Source of the DNA: Oscarella lobularis
Taxonomy: Eukaryota; Porifera; Homoscleromorpha; Homosclerophorida; Oscarellidae
DNA length: 64,000 nt
NCBI RefSeq assembly: GCF_947507565.1
Contig: NC_089176.1
Coordinates: 496,001-560,000 of the forward strand
Direction: 5' to 3'
The position numbers and the translations under genes are program-made. Shown one piece after another: positions 1 to 10,875 of the stretch. The notes under the pieces are model-generated. The model made no database searches. It was not told where the DNA came from and worked only from the letters and a program-made list of their open reading frames with translations. Numbering within the stretch: the stretch's first letter is position 1; every line of letters starts with the position of its first letter.

Positions 1-470
1 GAACCGAGACGTTTGAACGCGTCTAGATGTACAAACTGCATTCGCCTTACAGAAAAAATAGCGTTTTAGGCCTTACTTAGCTCGCAAAGTTCGTTCGAGG
101 CGCTACGTAAGCCGTTCGACGTTCTCCTTCGATTTTCCGAGCGAATGACGAGTTGCGCTCTCGTATTTATCGTAGAAGAGGCCGCGTTTCGCTCGAATTC
201 GGTCGCGAATGGCCTCGAAACGAACTTCGTTCCCGTCGATCTTTCGATATCACGTGAATCGTACGCCCGTATCTTCGTGCGACGAAATGAGCGGCGAAAT
301 ACAACGAAAAGACGTACCTAACCGCGTTTTCGTTTCGTCGCGGCCACGTTTTCTCCGCCATCTTGTTCGATGTAGGTGCGATATCTGTCGCCTCTAACCG
401 AAATCGTTATGCAATATTTCGTCAGACCGGAATCGAAACCGGTTTGCCGTTTGACACCTTCTTTCCAAAG

Positions 471-540
471 AGCCAATGAGCACGAAGAGCGGAAACCAGA
501 AAGCCAATCAGAGCGATGGGCGGGGTCATTGTATATAAGG
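471..540 (+). promoter_or_regulatory. CCAAT/GC-box/TATA promoter
   Basis: Two CCAAT boxes (473-477 and 504-508), a GC box GGGCGGGG (518-525) and a TATA box TATATAAG (532-539) occur in the order and spacing of a classical Pol II core promoter. A start site about 30 bases downstream, near 562-568, is inferred. No clear protein-coding gene follows directly, so the product may be noncoding. Confidence 0.55.
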
Positions 541-561
541 AGCACGCGCCCCCAATTTCCT

Positions 562-1600
562 TCAGTCGCGGCTGAGGGTGGATGGGTAGCGGAGCAATCT
601 GCGTCTCGTCCTTGACGGATCGACCCGGGAGCTTTGGCAAAAGGCAAGTCTGGATAGTTGACTCAGCGTGGCCCACGGTATAACGCCGTGCCGGAGCCTG
701 TAGGCAGGGCAATGGGGGGCTTCGGCCTCGGTCTACGCACTGGGATTCGCGATTACTGCGGTCTTATTGTCGCTAATGGGCACGACTCACGTTAGGCTCG
801 AGTGAGAAACGGCTCAGAGGGGGTGTTCAACCATGGCCTGGTTGCCGGCACTTTTCTCACCCGACAGCGCGATTAGACCAAAGATAATCCGACCCAGGAG
901 ACTTCGATTCTGGCATGCACTGTCTTTATTGTCGACTCCTACAAACGGTGGTCGGCCGCTCTCCACTTCCAGTAGCCCCGGTTCTTCTCAGGAACACATA
1001 CCGAAGGGTTTTTTGGTACCACCGCGCCGGGGGACTACGGTATTAGGGACCGTCTCTCATCCAGGCGGGTACCGGTGGGGTGGCTGATGACGTCGTGGCT
1101 CGCCCGACACTTTTTGGAACGGGTGGCCATTGCTTTTGCGGTGGCTGCCTTGGGCTACGAAGCGTCCGAACCTCCGCGCGGTGTAGCCTGGATAGCGCGA
1201 ATACGGACGCAGCAAAAAGGTACGTACAACGATTTTTTGACAGATACTAATTTTTTTTTCTTTTTTTAGGTGGAAGCGTGGACGAGAGAGCTCGAGAAAT
1301 CGAAGACGGAACGACAGAGAGCGATATTTTTTGTTTTTAGATCGAAATGTGGACGAGAAGGCTCAAGAAAACGAAGATGAAACGACAGAGACGAATCTTC
1401 TTCTTTTTTCGGCGGAAACGTGAACGAAAGAGCTCAAGAAATCGACGACGGAACGACGGGATGTTTTCTAGGTGGAAATATGGACGAGAAGGCGAAGACG
1501 AAACGATCAAATCGAAGAAGGAACGATTGGAAGAAGTTTGCGAGCGATCGAGCGCATGCAGCGTTTTTTTCTTTCTTGTATCAAATAAAACTGCTGTAAA
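562..1600 (+). other. possible spliced transcript, noncoding or unknown
   Basis: Downstream of the TATA promoter, about 650 bases of GC-rich sequence contain no convincing open frame; the longest candidate begins at 833 and has no recognisable domain. An intron-like segment follows at about 1220-1269, with donor GTACGT, a branch-like ACTAAT, a T-rich tract and TTTTTTTAG. A tandem repeat comes next, then AATAAA near 1584. Together these look like one two-exon transcription unit. I compared it mentally with telomerase RNA, SRP RNA, RNase P RNA and 7SK and recognised none of them. It could also be a rapidly evolving coding gene. Confidence 0.3.
1268..1535 (+). repeat. degenerate tandem repeat, about 4 copies of 60-70 bases
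   Basis: Four imperfect units begin near 1268, 1338, 1409 and 1468. Each contains a core of the type GTGGACGAGA, then a GAGCTCAAGAAA-like segment, then GACGGAACGACAGAG. Copies 1 to 3 are separated by T-rich linkers. The repeat lies in the presumed second exon of the unit above. Confidence 0.7.
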
Positions 1601-1747
1601 ACTCTATGGTAATGGCTCGTCAGCGCTGTTTCGCGAAGAAAACGCGACGGCAGTTCGATTTTATCGCTCCGCGTCGGTGTCTCCAAACCCGGACTAATCG
1701 ATCGTTTCTTTGGACTTCCCGTATAATCTATCTTGACCGCGTGGCCG

Positions 1748-4567
1748 ATGTACCAAGCTGAAGAATTCGTAGAGGGAGAGGTACGGGCATCGTAGACGCG
1801 TCTGGCTCGTTTGCATCGCGGACTCATCTAGTACGACGCATCGGCGTATCCTCCGATCTACGGCGGCGTCGAAATGTATCCGTACGGATACGGAGCCCCC
1901 GTCGACGCCGTCGCCGTCGTTCAGGAGGAGATGCGCGCACCCCAGTCGCGCATACCCGAAGTCGTTAGAAACTTCCTCGTCTATTTTCACCGACAAATGG
2001 TCGATAAAGTGAGGAAAAAAGGAGGAGAAGAAATCGCGTTCGTCGTTTAGCGTCTCGTTCGATAGAATGTCGCCGAACTGCAGAATATCTACGAACAGGG
2101 GTATGACGTCGTCGTCGAAAAATCGACGATAAAAGATTAATTATTTATTTAATTAATTAATAAGATACAATCGCCTGTCTGAGCGTTTCTACAAATCGTC
2201 ACCTTGGCCTGATGTGGAGTTGGTGGAACCTTTGATTGGTCGAGGTAAATTTAATTAATTAATTAAAGTCAACTACAATGGACTGATTGACGTCTTTTTT
2301 AGACTTGGTTTTCCAGACTCTATACAAGGAACTCTATTTTCGCCACATTTACGCGAAACTTCAGGTACGCCCTTTTTTGGCCAACTTGTACTCCCCACTT
2401 ATCCTCTCCTACTCTTCAGCCGTCTTTGGAGCAGCGTTTTGAATCTTATTACAACTACTGCGATCTGTTCAACTACATTCTAGGTGAGAGCGCTCTTTTA
2501 TTTAATAATTAATTTTTGAAATGTCTTTTTCAAGGTGATGATGAGCCATTTGATTTGGAGTTGCCTCACCAGTGGCTGTGGGACATCATCGACGAATTCA
2601 TATATCAGGTAGAAATGGAATATCTATGAAAAATCACGGCCAATAATTTATCGATATTATACAGTTTCAATCGTTTTCGCAATTTCGTAGTAAGCTGAAA
2701 CAGCGTTCAGAAGATGAGATAGCCTTTTTCAAGGCAAACCCAATGGTGAGTCTATTCAACATCACCTAACACAAAGTAACGCGACTATCGTTTCCTTTAG
2801 GTCTGGAATGTCCACAGTGTTCTCAACGTCCTTTACTCACTAATCAACAAATCGAAAATCAATGAGCAATTGCAGCACCTGGATAGTCCAGCGGTCGATG
2901 GAGACGAGGCTTCGTCCGACAGGGCCGTGGAGGAACGATCGCTCTACAAAATGTTGGGATATTTCAGTCTGGTCGGCCTCCTGCGACTGCACTCGCTTCT
3001 CGGCGACTATCACGAAGCAATTGAAGCGATGCAATTTGTACAACTCAACAAGAAAGTACGTTTTGTTTTCTGTGTGTGAGGAGGGGGTCCTTAGCTTCTG
3101 TTGCCTTTCTTGGCTTGAATTGTGCCACGAAAGTGAACCAGGAGCTTAGATTAACACGAGCATCTGATAATTGCCTTCTGTGACTTTGGCATTATGGTCA
3201 CAAAAGCGAGCCAATGATGTACATTCGTTTTTTTGTCTAGACTTTCGCGGCTGGCGTTCCTGGGTGTCAGGTGACCACCTTCTACTATCTCGGTTTTGCT
3301 TATTTGATGATGAGAAGATACTCAGTGAGAAAACGACCTGGCCTGTGTTTTCACATCTGATCTTTCCCCATAGGAAGCTATTTTGACGTTCTGCAATATC
3401 CTCTTGTACATTCAGAGAACGAAGCAGCTTCTGGAGATGAAAACGATGCAGTATGACAGCGTAAGTATAATCAATCAGCAGCCTAAAACTATTTCACATC
3501 ACATCTCGATTCTAGATGATGAAACAGAACGAACAAATGTACCATCTGCTCGCCATTGCCCTAACTCTTTCTCCCCAGGTGCAGATGTTCTCACTACCGC
3601 TCCATCCTTTTAATTCCCTGTGTTCAGAGAATAGACGAAAGTGTTCATACTTTGATGAGAACTAAATTGGGAGATAAACTGGATTTTCTTGCGCAAGGGT
3701 CAGTGAGATCACTCTTTTAATTCTCATCTATCTATTGACGTTTCAGTGACGAGAAGCAATTTGAGGAAATGTTCTCATTTGCCTGTCCAAAATTCCTTTC
3801 ACCTGTTCCTCCAAACTTCGAAGAGCGACTGAACTTCAACAAGGTAAAGATGCGCATCAGCGTTTGGATGGTATAGCTAATCAAATCGATGGTGCAGGAA
3901 GCCTACAGGCAGCAGCTTCAGCTTTTTCTCACCGAAGTCAAACAGCAAAGGATTCTTACAGAAATACGAAGGCAAGAGTTTTAAAAAAAATCTGTTTGAT
4001 GTAACTTGCCTTTACAGCTACTTGAAACTGTATGCTACACTTCCAATTTCGAAACTGGCTGCCTTTATGAAAAAGGTGAGAATCAATCATAGTGGCGTTC
4101 TGATACGTTTTGTAGCATCTTTCTATACTAGACCGAAGACGAAGTGCGCTCGTTTCTCATGTGTTTCAAAGTGAACGCTTTTCAAATGGAAAAAAGGACT
4201 TTCCTGACGTGTGTGTCTCTCTTTCTTTTAGCACAAAATGTGCAGCACGAAACAGCACCCGGCAGGCAAGGCATCCGGTAGCAGCTCCCAACTGTCAACA
4301 GACGTGGATTTCTACGTCAACGAGGTACAGAGAGAGAGAGCGAAGGGTGGCACTGAACTGAACACGTGGCTATGTAGGATATGATTCATATTGCCGACAC
4401 GAAAGTGACGCGTCATTTCGGCGACTACTTCATCCGTCAAATTCATAAATTCGAAGAGGTAATGCAATAGCTCTTTTGATCCGTTTCTTGGCTGAAAAAT
4501 CCTCTCTCCCCAGATGGCTCATCAATATCACGCCGATGCCGCCCGATTAAGAGCACTTAAGCTATGA
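1748..4567 (+). CDS. EIF3L: eukaryotic translation initiation factor 3 subunit L
   Basis: EIF3L is a subunit of the eIF3 complex, which brings mRNA and the 43S complex together in the cytoplasm. The gene has many exons with introns of about 50 bases. Exon 1 (1748-1780) encodes an acidic MYQAEEFVEGE start and splices to a tyrosine-rich stretch and then IPEVVRNFLVYFHR, as in the human protein. Diagnostic matches follow: ELPHQWLWDIIDEFIYQ, WNVHSVLNVLYSL, KMLGYFSLVGLLRLHSLLGD, RRYSD followed by ANILLYIQRTK, PKFLSPVVP-like text, and MIHIADTKVTRHFGDYFIRQ near the end. The stop codon is at 4565-4567. The start is chosen because the first two exons join in frame into the conserved N-terminus. The gene converges on the espin-like gene 88 bases away. 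Confidence 0.92.
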
Positions 4568-4655
4568 ACTTATTATACTAGTTGCATTGTTTTAGTTGAT
4601 TCGTGATTACATACGTCATCTAAGTATTCGTGTGTGTGCTCGTGTTTTGCTTGCC

Positions 4656-7600
4656 TTATTGCTCCGGTTCGTCGTCCTCCGCTATAGGATCCAAGCTGGA
4701 GCGCTTCACGTTGACTTCCTGGCCTCCTACGATTATTTGCTGTCCACTTTGGGGTTCCGGAGGTGGCGCAACGGGAATGCTGCTACTCGCATGTGCCGCG
4801 GGAAAGGACGGCGCTTCGTTAGTATCCGGCGAAGTAGCCGCTATTTAAAATAAAAGATGAATTATCAGAGACGTACCGTACTGTCGAAGGAAAATCTTTT
4901 ACAGTACTTACTTTTAATCGTTACCATAGCTGCCTCAACCATTTCGTCGCCGCTGTTTTCATCTTCGTCGTCAAAATGCCTCTTCGACTGCGCCAACTCG
5001 TGCATTAGATCAGCGCCGCCGCCCGAACTTTCATTTTCCGGCAAATCGACGTCGTTTTCGTTCTGCGCGGCAGCCGTCGGCTTCGGCGAGGCGGCGAGAG
5101 CTCGCTCCAGCGCAGCCATCATCGCCGCCGGCGACGTCGTCTGCCGCATCTCTTCGGCATCAAGAGAACTTTTCGTCGTCGCCGGTGCCGCCGGTGCCGC
5201 GCTCTTGGTATCCTTTGCAGCCTGAAGGGCGCGAGAAAGAGACGATTTTGCCGACGTCGTCGATTTCGTCGTCGATTTTGACGGCGGTGGCGTCGACGAA
5301 AGCCCCGTGTCTGTGACGGAGGAGCGACGAGAGTTGCCTTTGGATGACGGTGTCGAACTAGCACTTAAGCCTTCTAGAGTAAACGCTGTTCGCCTGTTTG
5401 AGAAGCATTTTGTACGTACGCCTGGAGAGCTGTCCCTTCGACAAGAGAGACGTTTCGGAAGACGTTGATTCTAGTGGCGGAGCCACTGGGACTCTCGACG
5501 ATCTCCCCTCAATTGCCGGCTTTGTTTTAGTCGGCTTTCGACTGCGACGGAAAAGACTGAAGCTACTGCCGGACTTGACCGCGTCCGCGTGTCTGCCAAG
5601 CGAAACAGAAGGCAGTGGAAGGCGTCGCAGATAGACGCGTGATAAAACGCTTACTTTCTCTCAAACTCTTTTGCCCGTTTAATGACGATTCCAGGCAAGG
5701 GTGGGTGAGCTTCGTCGGCCTATATACGTAAACAAAGCTCCACTTTTATAAAATTCGTATAAAGAACATAGACACCTTACCGCATTTGAAGACAATCTGG
5801 CTCTTCTCTCCTGCGGCGTCTGCGCCGCCGACACGTCAAGTAATTCCCCGCGTTCCTTCTTCTTTTTCTCCAATTTCTTCATCAACTTCTCGCGCTCCTT
5901 TAGCGCTCTCTCGCGCGCCTTCTCCTTCTCCTTCTCCTCCTTTCTCAATCGCTTGCGTCGCTGCTCCTCTTCCTTTCTCAAGCGCTTTCTATTCTCCTCC
6001 TCCTTCTTTCTTCGCTCCTCGTCGCGCTTCTTTCGCTCTCGCGCCTCTTCCTCCTCCTTTCGCTTTCGCTCCTTCTCCTCCTGCCGCCGCCTCTCGACGT
6101 CCTTTCGCTCCTCCGTCGCCTTTCGTTCCTCCTCGCTTCGCTTCTGCATTTCGACGAGCCAAAACTCTTGACGCTCTTTCAAAATCCGTTGCCGCTCTTC
6201 TTCGTCCTTTCGCTTTTTCTCCTCCAAGGCTTTCTGCCGCGCTCGCTCCTCCTCGAGCCGTCGCTGCTTGATCGCGCGCTCCTCCTGTTCGCGAAGCAGC
6301 CGATATCGCCGCCTTTTCTCCTCGTCGCGACGATATCCATCATCGACTTCCCTAACGCTTGGCTGAACGGATCGAGACCTAAGGAATCTCCCCCCTATAT
6401 CTATTTATCTGTTATTACTTCGCTCTCGTAGTGCTGGCGTTGTGCGATACGTTCCACTTCGAGTCGAGCTGTTCTTAGAGATGCTTCGAGATCTTGACGA
6501 CGTCGGCGTTCTCTAGCCGCGTCCGCTATGCGCAGCTGTTCGCTCTCCGCCCAGCGCTGGTCCTTCACGCTGCCCAATTTGCGCGATCGCTTCTGTTCCT
6601 CTTCGATCAACTTCTGCATTTCCTACAACGAAAAATAAATAACTAAAATAATTTATTTTTAATAGATCTCGCCTCCCACTGCCGCTTCGCTTCCGGGTTG
6701 ACTAAAATAGGTTCAACAGGTGATTGCTGACTTGCAGCAGCCTAAAAATAAATTAAATAATTTAATTAAAATTTTAATTTGTTGTTACCTTTGTCTCTTC
6801 AACCCACTCTTCAACTTTGATACTCGACGCTCGAGAGCTTCCTCGTCGACGAAGTTCTTTAGGTCGAAAAGTGGCCATCTGATGAAACGATTTTAGATCA
6901 AAAAGTTAGCTGGCATTGCGCGCGTGTCTACTTCTGCCTCGCGTTCTCTTTGGACTCGCATCGCTTCCTCGAGGAAGGCGACGCAGTCGGCGTGATCGTT
7001 GTTTCGTGCGAGATCGATAGGAGAATTATCATCTTTGTCGACCAGCAGGAGAGAGACGTCGTGGTCGTGCAAATACTGGAGCACTCTAGACAAACCGAGA
7101 CTTTTTAGCGTACGTCGTACTGTCGAGCGCGCGCACGCAGGGCCGCAGGCGGGAAGAGCCAGGAAGTTGTCAGGATGAGTGCACGTGCGCGCGTGTAGAT
7201 ACCTGAGTTGCCCTTGTTCGGCGGCATCGTGGGCGGGCGTTCCGCCGTAATTGTCCCTTTCGACTCCAGTCGAGCCGGCTGATTCAATCAGCCACTGCAA
7301 AACGTGAAGATGTCCTGGAGAAATAACGTATAAAATGACCGGGATTCTTTGCACACTTGCAATACCTTGCGAAGCTGCGTAGTGAGTCGCGGTCGCTCCG
7401 TCGCCGGCGCGCGCTTTCACTCGACAACCGCCACTGGTAATGAGCCAGCGCACGCAATCCAAGTGGCCCTCCTGCGAGGCAGCGTGCAGACACGTCATCC
7501 CGTCATTGGCGCGCAAATTCGCGTCCGCCTTGCACTTGCCGACGAGATAGCGCACGCACGGCAAATGACCCTCTTGCGCGGCAAAATAAGTCGGAGTCGC

Positions 7601-8170
7601 CCCATTCGACGCCGTCGCATTGACAAACTGGTCACTATACGACGTCATATCGACGAGATACTCCAAAACGGCGAGTTGATTTTTCGCCGCGGCGAAGTGA
7701 ATAGGCGTAACGCCGCTCTTCGTCTTCGCATCGAGTCGAGCATCGGCTTCGTCGACGAGCCAACGAACGACATCCAAGTGACCCATTTGAGTCGCCCAAT
7801 GAATAGGAGTCGCGCTATTATTGTCGCGATCGTGCGCCGAGCACGCCGTATGGGCGACGAGATAGCGAAGACAGGCGAGATTTCCCGTCGCCGCGGCGTC
7901 GTGCGCCGGCGACGCGCCGTTGCGCGCGCGCACCGGTTCCACGCCGGCTTCGCCGTATTCGACGAGGTAGCGTAGGACGTCGAGATGACCGCGTCGCGAG
8001 GCGAGATGGAGCGCCGTCGCGCCGAAATCGTCGCGCGTGTTCGCGTCGAAGAGTCCGCCGCGCTGGCGCAGGCAAGCGACGATGCACGGCGTGTGGCCGT
8101 GCGTTGCCGCTTCGAGGATCGGCTTGGGCGAGCGAGCGCAAAGCGAACAGGGAATGGAAGCGTTGTTCAT
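4656..8170 (-). CDS. ESPN: espin-like ankyrin-repeat and coiled-coil protein
   Basis: The N-terminal half (start codon 8170) carries about nine ankyrin repeats. Their variants are strikingly espin-like: ARNGASPAHDAAATGNLACL, NDGMTCLHAASQEGHLDCV, GDGATATHYAASQG and YGGTPAHDAAEQGQL. Espins bundle actin in microvilli and stereocilia. An intron of about 51 bases near 6880-6930 joins the ankyrin part in frame to KEL-rich sequence, followed by roughly 200 residues of continuous Glu/Lys/Arg coiled coil (about 6230-5800). After that come a Ser/Thr/Ala-rich tail and an acidic end, DPIAEDDEPEQ, with the stop at 4656. I did not see the proline-rich or WH2 segments of vertebrate espin. If the 51-base intron is not used, this would be two genes. 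A longer frame upstream of 8170 is ignored because it lacks homology. Confidence 0.75.
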
Positions 8171-8301
8171 TTTTTGGCAACGCCCCAGATGAGGTAAAAA
8201 CGAGGGATCACGTGAGGTACGTGTCTTCCTAATCTCGTGCACACGGCACACAACGTATATACAGTACGTACATAAAAACATGTTTACCTTATATGCGAAT
8301 T

Positions 8302-9410
8302 CTAATCAAATTCTGATCCAATTGCAATGCTCATGTTTCCGTGATGTACGTACGTTGCGTGATACCAAAAATTCGTATCGACCACGACTACAGAATGGAT
8401 ACCCCTGTAGTTTCTTATTTTATTTCTGTGTGCCACGACTTACTTATGTCGCCCGTCTCCACGGTAACATTGACTGATTTGCACACGTCCTCGCATTCAA
8501 ATGGAGGCACAAGCAGCCAACTCTTTGTGCCGGACACCTGAGCTTGCCACGAAACTTTATCAACGTGATCCATCTGATCAGATAGATACATTTAAACCGG
8601 GCAGGCAATCCACTTCTATATATCTCTCTCTCTGTAAGGTCCTTACGTGGAGAAATGCACCGGGTCCAGTTCCACCCATAAAAATCCAAGTGAGTTCAGA
8701 GCTTTCTTCATCAGCGGGTGGCAAAAAGTGCGGTCGTTCATAGTACTCCCTCATGATCTCGTCGACACCAGAATCACAGTTGCTCCTATAGGCACAATTT
8801 CTTTCCCTAAACTACTATTGATTTTTCATTCTCACCATCCAATATACCACGAGTCTTCCTTCAGCGATGCCCTCTTTTCAGTCATTCCCAAAAATTCCGA
8901 CAGACTCTCCATATCGGTATTATACTCAAAAAATTGACACTCGGTCTCCGTCAGCTCGACGGAGTTCGGAACACGTCGATAAACGTCCCGGAAGAATTGA
9001 TGACCAAAATTCGCGAGCGCGCTCCAATTTCGCGCGGCGCCCGTCACGACAACCGGATGCCCGGAATACGCGTATTTTCGCGCGAATTCGCTACGACTCA
9101 CGCGCGCCGCCGGCACGCGCGGCACCGAATCGATGCAGGCGCGCGAACAGTCGACGATCGGCTGAGCCAATTGCATCATCACCACGTTGTTCTCGATTGC
9201 GCACGCATTCTCGTTGCCGAGCAGCGTTTCGGCTTCGTAGAAGACGATTGCGGCGATAAGAGCGAGCGCCGCGGCGCCGAAGGCCGAAATTGAGGCCCAC
9301 CGTCGCTTAGGTCGGTTCGCGGCGTCGGATAGTTCTTTGAGAAAGACTTGTTCGGATATAGACGCGTTTTCGTCTCTGAGTTTTCTTAGTTTCTGCTCTA
9401 GACTTTGCAT
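8302..9410 (-). CDS. membrane-anchored JmjC-domain oxygenase-like protein
   Basis: A short coiled coil (MQSLEQKLRKLRDENAS) is followed by one hydrophobic segment, FGAAALALIAAIVFY, and then by a JmjC-type cupin. The fold is visible as HPVVVTGAARNWSA, WIFMGGTGPGAFLH|MDHVD, SGTKSWLLVPP and IVVDTNFWYHAT. The Fe(II) ligands HxD (His-Met-Asp, split by an intron) and the distal His are present, and the Lys of SGTK is a likely 2-oxoglutarate contact. The family hydroxylates or demethylates proteins or nucleic acids; the substrate here is unknown. The topology suggests a type II protein with a lumenal or extracellular catalytic domain. The start at 9410 is the first in-frame ATG, but an extra 5' exon is possible because coding-like sequence continues upstream. 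It follows UBFD1 by 82 bases. Confidence 0.75.
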
Positions 9411-9492
9411 TCTCTCGCGTTCCCGGATACTGAGACCCGTCAATAACAGAATGTTTAATTTTCACGTCCAAAGTAATCGAATAAACTCTTAA

Positions 9493-10801
9493 TTAGCGTA
9501 GAGTAAAGGGACCCAAAACCGTGTCTTTTATAGCTCTGACATACTGGGCTGGAACCCAATAGATCCAGTAACGAGATAGCTCTGTGGGTCCCAATTGAAA
9601 TGCCTAATAAATACAATATATATGTATTTTTTCTAATTTCAGTACTGTTTTCCATACCAGCATGTGATAATCTTCGTGTCCTGCAATTGGTTCAGACACG
9701 ATCGAGTGTACTGACGTCATAGGGATTTTCCGAGTTCGTTCTTATAAAACATGTGTTTTTTTCCAGCTGAAAATAGGACTACGTACCTTTTGTTTCTAGC
9801 CAGAACTGATCTAATTCCAACTTAAACGTCAGTCTCACTTTACTGCCATCCTTGTTGACCATTCCAGACAACGGAGTAGTAGGGAGACGATCCTAGTGAG
9901 TAGAGGAGAAATAGTTCATAAAAACCATTTGATCAATTGAAAATAGCACGTGTCGTCTTCTAGTTCCTGTCATTGCATCATCTGGCTTTCCTTTGCCAAC
10001 GATCCTAGAATGAGGCTAAAGGCAAATCTGAATTCTATACTAAATTTCGAATCTATCGTCGATCCTGACCCTTTGAGTGCTAAGAGGTTCTTTAACGGGG
10101 TCTACAAATATTATTGACCTCGGCAAATAGATTCAATTAATTTGTACCTCGCGTTGGCTCGGCAACTACGGTTTTATCTACTTGAGTGGGAACTGCTTTG
10201 AGCAGATCGGTTGCAGTACTTCCCACAACCATCATCTTAGCCCCGTTGGAAATTTTCAAGTCCTTTAGCTGCTTGGAATCATCATTGAGAGCACCTGAAG
10301 ACAAATTGCCTCAGCACAGCGCAAATACATAAAGCTAGCATTATTACCTTTGTACATCAATTTCATCATGGCAACTGGTACTCCTAATAAAAAAAGTTAG
10401 AAATCTTAAAATTAATTGATTAGTGTCAATTGGAAGTAAGGGAAGAAAATCTTAGCTACAATCAGTGGGGAAAGGGCTAAAGCAATGTTTGAAAGCGTGG
10501 GACACTTGACAGTGGGTAGATTGAGAAGAAGACCCTAAGCTACGCGCCTGAAAACTTTTCCGCATCTCGTACCTGTGAGCGATTCCAATTGCGTCTTCAG
10601 CTCTCCGACGGTGCTTTCAACGTTGCTGGCAACCTGTAAGGCGTTCTTCCTGTAAACGACCTTCAAAGTGATGTCATCGTTCGACGTCGAAACGGCGTCG
10701 TTTTTTATTTCGGCCGACGCGCCTTCCAATCCCGCGTTCTCCTCTAAAACGACTCTCTTGATCGATCAAAGAATTCATCGTCTGCATGGTCGACCTTCCA
10801 T
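9493..10801 (-). CDS. UBFD1: ubiquitin family domain-containing protein 1
   Basis: This is a small ubiquitin-like-domain protein of poorly known function, conserved in animals. Exon 1 is only ATGGAAG (10801-10795) and splices across about 51 bases to give MEEENAGLEG. A ubiquitin-like fold follows: DDITLKVVYRKNALQVA, STVGELKTQLESLTG, DLKISNGAKMMVVGST. The conserved C-terminal domain contains RLPTTPLSGMVNKDGSKVR, LTFKLELDQFW, SEPIAGHEDYHML, and YWIYWVPAQYVRAIKDTVLG before a stop at 9493. All of these correspond to human UBFD1. The start is chosen because it is the only ATG that joins in frame. It diverges from the glycoside hydrolase gene with only 74 bases between start codons. Confidence 0.88.
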
Positions 10802-10875
10802 GACCGGCGGCCAAGGCCAGAAACTAGAGTATTTCTCTGGTTCAAGTAGAGTCGGCGTGCGCTAGACTGAAAGTG
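10802..10875. promoter_or_regulatory. 74-base divergent promoter region
   Basis: Only 74 bases separate the start codons of UBFD1 (minus) and the glycoside hydrolase (plus), so both promoters and 5' UTRs must lie here or overlap the first exons and introns. I see no TATA box. Confidence 0.45.

Noticed and set aside
833-1087. Open frame starting ACCATGG (84 codons)
   Set aside because: Good start context but no homology, odd composition and no continuation across the intron; reported only within the putative noncoding unit.
562-1219. Telomerase, SRP, RNase P or 7SK RNA at the left end
   Set aside because: I looked for a CTAACCC-type template, the SRP S-domain text and conserved RNase P boxes and found none.
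7349-7975. 208-codon plus-strand open frame
   Set aside because: It is exactly antisense to the ankyrin repeats; Arg/Ala-rich shadow of a high-GC repeat coding region.
8171-8281. Longer N-terminus for the espin-like protein
   Set aside because: The extension has no homology, whereas the ATG at 8170 lies just before the conserved ankyrin region.
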